A stretch of DNA of 64,000 nucleotides from Phoronis australis (taxonomy: Eukaryota > Phoronida > Phoronidae), in assembly GCA_002633005.1 (NCBI GenBank), contig NMRA01000079.1:475413-539412 (forward strand), read 5' to 3'. The notes below the pieces were generated by a model. That model was not told where the DNA came from, did no database searches, and was given only the letters and a program-made list of their open reading frames with translations. The stretch's first letter is position 1; each line of letters opens with the position of its first letter. A program made the position numbers and the translations under genes. Below are positions 37,701 to 49,700 of this stretch, piece after piece.

Positions 37701-40700
37701 CTGTGCCGGATTCTCCTGCATAGGGGGACTTTATATAGCAAGGTGGTGACTGAAGATGGACTGGAAACTGACGTCTCCAGAGGACTACTAGGCAATTTCA
37801 CATTTTTTCAAAAACGTATCACGTCTGATCAAGATCTTTTTCACGAAGACAAAATTAATACGTTTCCTCAGGCAACCCGCTGTCAATAAAAGGTACAGCC
37901 GGCAGACGGCGACAAGAGTCACCCATGTATCCAATTCTTGATGGGATAAACCTTTACCCTTTAAAAGGACGTTGTCGTTTTCAAGATCGACAACCGCATT
38001 TTCGGAGATTTTTGTTGAATGGGATACACTTTTTAAAGTACAGAGCTATAAAACTGTAAAGTCGGTTATCTTTTTGTGACTTTATTACAAATGTTGTCTG
38101 TCAGACATTCACTGAAATCAAGACCGGTGACGTCGCCAGCTAAGTAAGCTTAGAATACGCCTCCATTTGTCGAGTAGGGTGTAAGTACGCCAGTAGAGCG
38201 TGAAGGATCAAGATGTGAATTTGCGCTGGGGCTAATCTCAGAAAACCTCTTTCATCGATGATAACGTCACTTTAAAGGTTGAAGCTATCGTTTCACGTGA
38301 TCTAACTGTCAAAGTTCTATTCTACAATAAATTGAATCCAATTATCGAATCAAAAACGTCCCGTGATATATTATATCACGCACGTGTCATCGAAATTGCG
38401 TGGATATTTTTCAACCATTTGCATTCAGCTATTTTGTCGCCCTTTTTGGTCAAGTTTACGTCTCGTGTTTCTTTCAGTCCCTTATCTTGTGAATACGTGA
38501 CCGAGGAAACGCCATGAAACACTAACAATATAAGAATATTTGAAATATATGTAAAGGACTGTACCCACGCCAGCGGGAAGTCTGATCTTCACCCCTGGCG
38601 GTGCAGTAAAATCGGTTCCACTTCAAGCATGTGAACTGAGTCAAGCAGAAAGTATGGGGATCTTCGTTTAACGCGAGTCTCACGTGAAGCTCTGGATGCG
38701 GCTCTGAACTAAGCTCCTCATGTACCCCTTATTGAAAGGCACTGGGGCCTGTTCTGGCATGCGTGATACAAATGGGTATTATGGAACTGGTAAAGAGACT
38801 TGCCCTAATTAATGACCCGAAGACGTATGGAAAGGCTCTGATGTTAACATATATTACTGGTCTCGCGGAATTTACAAGCTACGGAAAGTCGTTCCGAAAG
38901 TCTTAGTCGAGACTTTCTCCAAATTTCTAATTTTCACGAGGACTGCGATAACATTTTATGAATCAAAACAGATAACTAGAAGTCTATAATGCTATTTAAG
39001 AGTACCGACCGGTGCCAACAAGTCCTACCTTTCATTCCCTTAGGGCCACGCAAGCCTGTCAAGCCACGTGCACCGCTGGCACCTGGTGTACCTTTTGTCC
39101 CAGGAAGCCCCATTGGTCCGGTGGATCCCTTTTCACCCTTAGGTCCACTTTCGCCTCGGTCCCCTTTCACTCCAGTGGAACCTGAAAGTGAAGATTTTTG
39201 TCGTTGGATGGGAATTGATATACTTCTTAGTTTTGTACAAGAACTGTTGCTAAGCGACCAAAGTAGGTGCCAAACGACCAGATAGTATTCTGCAATTATA
39301 TCACCGCCGAATTTCACGCGAGATATATTTCACACGTTGAAGAGGCCTAGAACGCGATAAACAGATTAAATTGCAATATTTAAAGTGGTTCTCTGCCACT
39401 GAAACCGAATTCAAGCTGCTCACTAGGTTTTTTTAGGGTTTCAAAGCCTTTTCTTTTAGTTTCAGATTTCAAAAAACGATCTGTCAACTGCTCGCCACTT
39501 CGTCGAGTACTACTCCTTATTTGGTACGGTAATACGTATTATTATTCTATTTATTAATGTAATTTTTACAATGAAGGTAGCCCCATCAGTTCACACTGCT
39601 TTCCATGGCGGCCTTCAGTAAAAACACACAGAGACAGGAAGACAAACAAACAGACGTATCACATTTCCCTTATATGGGAAACCTGTCCTTTTACATCAAG
39701 TGACTTCAAGCAACTGACTGAGCGCATGGGTGCATTAATGATAAGTGGGAGGGACATGAGAAACTCTGTGGTAACCACAGTTTTTCCTTCTCGGGTATTT
39801 CAGAAATCGTGAATTGTGTATTTTTTTCTTGAAATTTCCTCCCAGTGGAAAGTGAATTACTCAACTAGACGTTACCAGATTGTACTTTCGCCAGGGATTG
39901 TTTAAAAGATGTTTTGACGAATTTTCGAGTTCCATGCCTCTTTTAACTTAAGCCCAAGGACAGTTGACTGAAAAGAAGTGGTATAGACAGCTCTTTATTC
40001 CAGTGTCAATGGGCGGGTCCTAGTTTTGTGAACAACGAACTTCTAATCATTAACCTATACCGCAACTTTGCAGGTGCACGTCAACTAACTTACCAACTCC
40101 TTTAGACCCGCTGGCGCCTGGGACTCCACGCTCGCCTTTCTCTCCCGGCATGCCCTGTAGGCCTGTCAATCCTGTTGCGCCCTTTTCTCCTTTGGCACCG
40201 TTACTTCCAGGAGATCCCGGCAAGCCTCGAGCTCCGGTCGATCCAGCCGGTCCCGTGGAACCATCTTTACCAGGAGTTCCGGGTAGACCACGCACTCCTG
40301 AAGCTCCTTCGACGCCGATGTTTCCCTGATCCAAGAAGTCAGTTCACACAAATTTGATCATTGTGCTGATGGTAGTCAGGCCAATTTTTGCCTCATTAAG
40401 CAGCATTTAGTTTTATGATTTTATGTTCGTTCCTATCTCTCAGTCCACACTAATTACAATATACTAGACCCTACATTAAAACATCTCACCTTATCTCCTT
40501 TCAGCCCAGGAACACCTTGATGACCCTTCTCGCCAGGAAACCCTCTATCCCCCATCGAACCCTGTACTCCAGTATAACCTTTGTCGCCTTTTTGACCTGC
40601 GAGTCCTTTTTCTCCCGATGCTCCCTTCACCCCGGGAGTTCCGGGTGATCCCGGGAGACCGTGATCGCCTTTTGATCCCGGAACACCACTGGCACCCTGA

Positions 40701-43700
40701 ACGCCTCTTGCTCCTGTCTTGCCGGGTGCGCCTGTCAGACCTTGAACGCCAGTTTGGCCAGTTTCTCCCTTAGCTCCTTTTGTTCCAGGGATACCAACAC
40801 CTCCAGTGTTACCTTGTATCCCAGGTAAACCGGTAGAGCCTGGAACGCCTTTTTCGCCTTGTGAGCCCTTGGGCCCAGCGACACCAATTTGACCCGGCGG
40901 CCCGTCTGCACCCTGTTCGCCCTTCGATCCTGGAAATCCCGGACTGCCGGGCGGGCCTGAAGCGCCTTGCAACCCTTTTTGTCCTTGGGAACCTGTTTGC
41001 CCATGAATACCAGGATTTCCGGGAAGTCCTGGTGATCCTACGCTTCCCTTTAGACCCTGGGCTCCTTCCGTTCCAGGCAATCCTGGTTGTCCAGCGTCTC
41101 CACGCAAGCCTTTCTCTCCACGGTCACCCTTCATTCCAGGAACCCCTGGCAATCCGGGTGAGCCTTCCTGACCGGCCGTCCCCTGCACTCCAGTCTCTCC
41201 CGTCAACCCCTGGACGCCAGGGAATCCCTGTTCCCCGGGTAGACCCGGAGAACCAACCTCTCCTTTGGCACCTGTAGTTCCCTGCAACCCTGGTAGACCT
41301 CGAGCACCGGAAGTTCCTGGCAATCCAGGCAACCCGTTTGCTACCCGCTCGCCTTTTTGTCCGTTTGTGCCTGGCAGTCCCGCTGTTCCTTGTAACCCCC
41401 TTTCTCCCTTAGTCCCAGGTACGCCCGGTAAACCAGGAGACCCGTTGGGCCCTGTAATCCCCTGCGCTCCTCGATCCCCCTTCATTCCTTGAGGGCCAGT
41501 CACACCTGTCGGTCCTTGAAGTCCAGACAAACCTTGCTGACCCGGCAAACCTATGGAACCTTGCGCTCCTTTTGCACCGGGATTCCCCGTCAAACCTGGC
41601 TGTCCTTGAGCACCCTTTGTGCCGTTCAACCCAGGAAATCCAGATATTCCTGGGGTACCAGGTAATCCCATAGACCCTATTGGTCCAGTTACGCCTGTCG
41701 CCCCTGGAAATCCTTGCTGTCCTAATAACAGAAAAGGTTTTGTTTGACACATTCAAGAGTGGTCATATACTTTTAAAGTAATATGTAGCCGCAAGATAGG
41801 GCACAATTAATTCCGGCTTCAAGGAGTTTAATTGGTCGACGTCGCTATTGCAACAGCAATTGTAGCCAGACATACAGCTAATTTCATCCTCAAACAAAAA
41901 ATACTCTGTAGGAATTAATTGATTCCAGAAATAACATGTCATATTTTTAAAGAACTGTGGCAGAACTATTTCTTGTCAGGAGAACTTTGTCTAAAACAGT
42001 TCGCTGTGTTACCTTGGACGCCTCGCTGACCGGGTTCTCCTTTCGTTCCTGTCTGCCCCGGTGCCCCTGGGGGACCTCTTACGCCTGTAGATCCATTGAA
42101 CCCTCTTGGGCCTAGTTGACCTGTTGGTCCGGTCGTTCCTGGCGAACCTGGCAGTCCTGGAGAACCAACCTGCCCGGTGATCCCACGTGACCCAGTTTCA
42201 CCTCGGGATCCAGGGAGTCCCGCTACCCCCTTCTCGCCGGTTTGTCCGGGTGGGCCTGGTGTGCCTGAATCGTGCATTTGATTTCTATGAAACATTCCTG
42301 TACCACTAAAGCGCGAAACGTAGAACGTGCAAAGCTTGCGATTGTCGTGATTAGCATAGTTCAATAATTCTTCAAAGGAAAATTTACCATCACTGAGATC
42401 AAGACACTTAATAACATATGTAATCAATCACACCCTCTATAAATTAATTCCGTTGTTGTAGTGCACTCGAAATGCTTTACTTTGCATCTTACCCGGCGTT
42501 CCTTTAGCGCCCGTCTGACCCGGCGTTCCGGGAGTACCCGGTAACCCGGGCGTACCGCGAGATCCTGTGGTCCCCGGAGGACCGGCAGGTCCTGCAACAC
42601 CGGGAGGCCCAACTACACCAGTCTCACCCCGAGCGCCACGTAGTCCCTGCACTCCTCGCTGACCTGTCTCTCCAGGTTCGCCCTTTGTTCCCGGTGTCCC
42701 GGGGAGACCTCTGTCCCCAGTTGACCCAGTTGCGCCTCTGGGCCCAGGTAACCCTGCGAAGACAAATGCAGAGAACAGACATGTCTCTTATTTTGCAATT
42801 TATCATTGAGTAACATTGCATAAATATTCGTATAGACCTCATTGACAATCGACGCACTGGCGAATCAAATATGGAGTGGTCTTGCAAGTACAATTTCCGA
42901 ACCGCAAGTCTTTTAGTCTTCTCAGGAGGGGAGGCCCCTATCCCCTGGGCTCCTATCAATCCAGCCATATGACGTCATGCATCAAACAAACTTACTGATT
43001 GAAAAACTTCTGGAAATTTTATGCAAACCTGTTCGGCCACCGACTTAACGTGGGACAGTGAATTCTCTTCACGATCCCAATGTACCTGCTGATCCTTGTG
43101 CGCCTGTTCTTCCGACTGGTCCAGTAAATCCACGTGATCCAGGGATGCCAGCAATGCCAGGCGAGCCTTGAGGACCTGTTGGAACATGGAAGCACAACCA
43201 TCAAACTCATTATAATGACTCATGCGTTCACATTGCTGATGCCTTTGCTGGAGCTGTGCAGCGTCCGGCAAGACTTTTAGTTTTACTTTCCTCTCATGTG
43301 ATACGAAGTGACGTGAGACAATCACGTTAGGGCGGCTCTATTCGATCTTTTACTCAATAAAAAAAAAACATTTTCGTGGATAAATGCCTGCTGCAAACAT
43401 GTCACACGTGAATGTAATTTCATCTAGTTAGACACGAACTTGAAACATCACCTGCTTAATTAAACGGGCATTTTGAAGCTGTTTATAGCTTTCTATGTTT
43501 AATTCAAATCATCCATTCGATTTTGAATTATTCCCGAATGAGCCGGCAACTCACGTCACAGGCACACCCCACATGAGAAATTGTCGAATTCGAAATTTTA
43601 GGGTTGGTTAACCCCAATAAATCCTTAAATGTTTTGTTGAGTTAGTGATGGTTTCGATGTTCTTGCCGATAACGGAAATAGAATCCCGTCGCGGTACTGA

Positions 43701-46700
43701 ATAATACGCGACAGATTTTAGAAGAGTAAAGAGCTCAATGCAATTTTGGTTTTTAGCCAGCTGAAGAGAAATGCTGTTTTAAGATGCGACTTTCTTCGAC
43801 ATTTGTTTTATATTCAGTCTCCAATTTAAGCTTACCCGTCGGACCTGGGGGTCCACCAGCGCTACCTTTGGGACCAGTTGCACCCACGGCGCCTTGTAAA
43901 CCTGGGAGACCCGGAGGTCCAGGCGGGCCAGCGGGGCCCGAGGGACCCACCAGTCGAGTCGGTCCTTGGAATGTATCACCCGTTACGCCTGCATACAATG
44001 GATAAAACGTTAAGATTACCAGTAGTGTCGGGTATATTTGACACTCTCCTTATTCTTAATTAAGACTTAACTTCACTATAGGGGCACATCAGTAGCCGGA
44101 TCAGTACTGAAATCCGCTTGTGCCATCCTATTCGAAATGGAAGCACGTTTACAAAATTTCATGAGCATCCACCCGGGGGTTTGGTGATACAGCAACGGAC
44201 GCCGGACGGATGGACAGACGCCAAAATGCGTAACAGTTTAACTTCGATTAATCGAACTCAATCCAAGTGCACACTCAAGACTGCTAGAAACCGTTTTACT
44301 CACATGGGTTGATGTTAACTCCAAATGACAGTTGCCAATCTTTGGTGGACTTTCCAAACGCGTAAATTTGGCGAATAACAGGAAATGATTGTGCGTCAAT
44401 CGTCCGCGCGTACAGCCTGTATCCAACCTTTGGTGTGTAACTGATGGCCAAATGTCGGGCTTCCAAGGTGAAACCCACGCGTCCGCCACTTGGAATTGCG
44501 CTGTGGTTTCGATGGACAAGAAACTGTAACAATATATGTGTCGTTTCTTCTAGTGACAGGGTACTGTATTCGAGTTTGCAAACCTAACCTTAGATAACAT
44601 ACGCTTGGCGCAAAATGTTGCGTTACAAAATGCCATGAAGTAGATGGTGCGTTAAGAAAAATTGCACATGTGTACATATATGCATATTATACACGTGTAC
44701 ATATATGCATATTATACATGTGGACATGTATGCATTTTATACACGTGTACATGTATGCATATTATACATGTGTAAATATATGCATATTATACATGTGTAC
44801 ATATGCGCATATTATACATGTGTCCATATATGTCGTTTAAACATAGACAACTTAATTATGAAGAATGTTACGTGGCAATTACTCCAGTTTTATAACCCAT
44901 TTGAACATTTCCATATTTTTCAATATTTTGAAAATATAACATTTTATGTTTGCAGGGAATGTCATGGTTGCTACTGTAAGAACAGATTTGCAACAAACCC
45001 GAGGTCCCCGCGTTTTCGCACGCAAAATTTGCTACTTCACACTTGAAAAAAGTTGAAAATAGTCGAAAGCGCTAAAAGTGTTCGTGCTTCAAAACTTCCT
45101 CATGCAACGGCGAAATTTTTTGACATTTTTTTGGAAAACTAGATTTCTGGTGACAAATGCAATTTTAAAACAAAGCACGACCTGCCTTGAAATACATACG
45201 TGACTACATAATTGTGATACTTAGTAGTGGGGTACACGACGAACAAGGGCGATTTTCATTAATCAAGGGTTGCACAATTGCGGAGTTTATTTGTAAACTA
45301 TAAGCACAGACTATATACCACATGGACCGCCAACTCTATATATTCCCAACGCGCAAAATCAGTCGGTGATATTGCACACAAGCCGCGACCACCGCGACGG
45401 CAACATTCGTTAGCGCCGCCTGGTGTTATGCCCGTTTTAGGTCCTATGAGCCACGTCGTCTGCTTACTAACGGTATGTAAGACCCCAGAAAAATGACCAA
45501 ATTAATATGGTTACCTTTGAAACATCAGTTATCAGATACGATGCTTTATTCATTGTTCTCCAAAACACCGTTAGGCATTTTTTAAAAATGTTCCACTTTT
45601 GCATGACGACGTTTCATGAAAACATTCAAAAGTTGCATATGGCGAATACGAAGTGATAGCACTTATATCAGACGAAAATTGGACATTATATTGACGTTTT
45701 TTGTTTCTAACTATACCGGTACCTTTCTTTTGCTATATTTTGCTATATTGTGCTAACTTATGGTTACGACATCCTGTTGGGTATAGTTTGGTACAAAATC
45801 ACCAATAAAATACTGTTTTTTTTCAGAATTAAGTTTTGTAATTTTGCAGATAATTGGCTAAATACACAGCCTTGTCTGGATGAAATTAACCGGAAGCCGA
45901 GCTGTGCATCGGAAGAGAGTGGGGCCTCCTCTAGGAATTCCATAAGGACATCACTGAGCTGCGAATCTGTTGTGTAAGATCTGTGACATGAGCGAGAAGC
46001 AACTTTTGTACCTTGTGCAACCCGATGGAAGCTGGAACCACCGCAATCTCCTCCAACATCAGTTGGAACTGTGGCGCGTGAAGGACGTCGTAAACTATAG
46101 GGTACCAGATTTGCAGTCGAATGGGGTACTGAAAAACAAAACGTCGGGCCAAAACGTTCGAGAAAGAGCGATATACACTACGCTCCTTCTAATTCATTTG
46201 AATTCTCACAATTTTTCTTCATTTCCAAATTGAGGAATGAGAGATGAAACTATTAAAACTGAATGACTGCAATCAAAGAGTACTACCACCGCTTATTGAA
46301 ATTAAAACAAATGTTACAAAAGGAATTTGTCTCGTAAAGCAGACGACATTGTGTGAATTAACACGAACAGGGCAATACGACTTTGGGACTATTTTTGCGG
46401 TGGAATAAAACTTGCATAGACTGCAAATCAAACACAGGAACTGCCGTGATCATGCGCATTAGTCTCATTTGAAGATTTAGCTTATTACTAACAGATTGCT
46501 GTAGGTTGTCGTGGTTATATAGCTCGAAACTGTGGACGCGACCGCCTGGCAAGTCGTAGGTGTAATCAACTAAGGACATCAGCCCGCCGACGTCAGTGTT
46601 CCACGCGTCTCGTTTTTCCACGAGATTGCCGTAGTAAACTTCATTGCCTGCAAGAAGAGAGACAACAGTGGCTAAAAAATACAATCTGACTTTTGTGTAA

Positions 46701-49700
46701 AGTATTGGCACAAACTTCCTTAGACTTTCGTGTCACTTTTTGGGTGAAATCAACGGTTAGGAACTATAAACCAGCTATACTGTTCTAACAAAAAAAACTA
46801 ATTTTTGATTCAGTCCCCTACGGTTAGGAAACAGTGTCCGATTCTTCCTTAATTATATTAAAATTAGTTTCTGGAATTGAGAACGACTCACAATACGACC
46901 AGTCAAGTTAACTAGTTTGAGCCAGGCCTCGCCAATGATCAGTGCCCAGTATGTTTGGTATACGGCGGATTTAAGAAACAAAACANTACGTGACTACATA
47001 ATTGTGATACTTAGTGGTGGGGCACACGACGAACAAGGGCGATTTTTATTAATCAAGGGTTGCACAATTGCGCAGGTTATTTGTAAACTATAAGCATAGA
47101 CTATATACAACATGGACCGCCAACTCTATATATTCCCAACGCGCAAAATCAGTCGGTGATATTGCACACAAGCCGCGACCACCGCGACGGCAACAATCAC
47201 TAGCGCCGTTATGCATGTTTTAGGTCCTATGAGTCACGTCGTCTGCTCACTAACGGTATGTAAGACCCTAGAAAATTGACCAAACATGGTTACCTTTGGA
47301 ACATCATTTATCAGATACGATGCTTTATTCATTGTTCTCCAAAACACCGTTAGGCATTTTTTAAAAATGTTCCACTTTTGCATGACGACGTTTTATGAAA
47401 ACATTCAAAAGTTGCAAATGGCGAATACGAAGTGATAGCACTTATATCAGACGAAAATTAGCCATGATATTGATGTTTTTTGTTTATGACTATACCGGTA
47501 CCTTTCTTTTTGCTATATTTTGCTATATTTTGCTATATTTTGGTAACTTAAGGTTACGACATCCTGGTGGGTATAGTTTGGTACAAAGTCACCAATGAAA
47601 TACTACAGTTTTTTTCTTTCAGAAAGTATGTACTTTCACGGAATTAAGTAATTTTGTAATTTTGTAATTTTGTAATTTTGCACATATTTGGCTAAATACA
47701 CTGCCTTGTCTGGATAAAATTAACCGGAAGCCGAGCTGTGCATCGGAAGAGAGTGGGGGCTCCTCTAGGAATTACATAAGGACATCTCTGAGCTACGAAT
47801 CTGTTGTGTAAGATCTGTGACATGAGAGAGAAGTAACTTGTGTACCTTGTGCAGCCCGATGGAAGCTGGAACCACCGCAATCTCCTCCAACATCAGTTGG
47901 AACTGTGGCGCGTGCAGGGCGTCGTAAACTATAGGGTACCAGATTTGCAGTCGGATGGGGTACTGAAAAAAAGAACGCCGTGGTAAGTGGCCAAAACGTT
48001 CGAGAAAGAGCGATATACACTACGCTCCTTCTAATTCATTTAAATTCTCACAATTTTTCTTCATTTCCAAATTGAGGAATGAGAGATGAAACTATGAAAA
48101 CTGAATGACTACAATCAAAGTGTACTACTACCACTTATTAAAATTAAAACAAACGTTACAAAAGGAATTGGTCTCGTAAAGCAGACGACATTGTGTGAAT
48201 TAACACGAACAGGGCAATACGACTTTGGGACTATTTTTGCGGTGGAATAAAACTTGCATAGACTGCAAATCAAACACAGGAACTGCCGTGATCATGCGCA
48301 TTAGTCTCATTTGAAGATTTAGCTTATTACTAACAGATTGCTGTAGGTTGTCGTGGTTATATAGCTCGAAACTGTGGACGCGACCGCCTGGCAAGTCGTA
48401 GGTGTAATCAACTAAGGACATCAGCCCGCCGACGTCAGTGTTCCACGCGTCTCGTTTTTCCACGAGATTGCCGTAGTAAACTTCATTGCCTGCAAGAAGA
48501 GAGACAACAGTGGCTAAAAAATACAATCTGACTTTTGTGTAAAGTATTGGCACAAACTTCCTTAGACTTTCGTGTCACTTTTTGGGTGAAATCAACGGTT
48601 AGGAACTATAAACCAGCTATACTGTTCTAACAAAAAAAACTAATTTTTGATTCAGTCCCCTACGGTTAGGAAACAGTGTCCGATTCTTCCTTAATTATAT
48701 TAAAATTAGTTTCTGGAATTGAGAACGACTCACAATACGACCAGTCAAGTTAACTAGTTTGAGCCAGGCCTCGCCAATGATCAGTGCCCAGTATGTTTGG
48801 TATACGGCGGATTTAAGAAACAAAACAGCATTCGTCCCAAAATTTAATTCTTGTTAAACAATTGAGGATGTACATAGACCTTATAAATAGGAGTTTGCTT
48901 TTTGACAGATTAGAGCGTACATGCTTCAACATCGACTCCAATAGAATGATTCCAGTTGCGATTCTCTGTAAAAGTATATGCCTTCTGCACGGTGGGTGCA
49001 TCTGCCTCGTTGAAAATGTAGGTGTGCATTACGTATCCGGGTGAAACGTGATAGGAGAGTGGGTCGATCTTCTGGGTAGTAGTGAAGCCCATGAGGCTGC
49101 CCTTCACGATGTAGACGCTTGTTGGCACTTCAAACTATAAAGCGACGTACATGTAGGATTACAAGAATCAAGCCGTAATTAGGGTGTGTTTAGGAGCACT
49201 CGATGCCATCTCTGTGCCTTCTTGTCTTGTTGACTACAGCAGGAATTGAAGCTAGATACGATTTTACCAGTTTTTACAAAGTCTTTAAATGTTGTCAATA
49301 ATTACATGCACAAAACGCAATTTGCAAAATAGGCTGTCTTACGACCAAGGCTATTCTGGGGACACTGATTAAGTTTTCATGGACTAGAATGCAAGGACAC
49401 ACGGCTTTGGGGATTTTTAATTGGATCAAAAATCACTATTAGCTTCAATACATCACATGAAAAAGTCTTTGTAATGTAAATTTGAACAGTCTTATTTGAC
49501 AAACTCGGGTCCGGTAACTTAAAGATCTTTAATGAAACAAGAGTCCAGGTTTACGCCAGTGGAAGGTATTTGTTAGACTCACTCACCGTTTGGATTTGAT
49601 TGACAGGTTGGAGAGCGGCTAGTATTTCAAACACCAGCTGTAGGCGTGGTTTATCCAATGTGTGATAGGCAATGGGATACCAGATTTGAAATTTCAGATC

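Larger units (their letters stand above)
45197..48827. repeat. Tandem segmental repeat, 1789 bp and 1841 bp copies, N at the junction
   Basis: 45197-46985 and 46987-48827 start with the same TACGTGACTACATAATTGTG and end with the same GGATTTAAGAAACAAAACA. The last 750 bp or so look identical by eye; the first kilobase differs by SNPs and small indels (for example a loss in the GCGCCTGGTGTTATGCCC region). A single N sits exactly at 46986. Each copy carries exons D and E. Confidence 0.9.

Noticed and set aside
37204-37889. Long plus-strand open frames (162 and 175 codons)
   Set aside because: They run antisense over the collagen exon at 37467-37715; Gly/Pro-rich exons give stop-poor complementary frames. 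No domain or splice support.
44705-45046. 113-codon plus-strand open frame rich in His, Tyr and Cys
   Set aside because: The first half is translation of the 25 bp minisatellite, whose length only happens to avoid stops.
45197-48827. Genuine third copy of the N-terminal module
   Set aside because: Only exons D and E are repeated, not F; the phases do not permit D-E-D-E-F, and an N marks the joint. An assembly cause is more likely.
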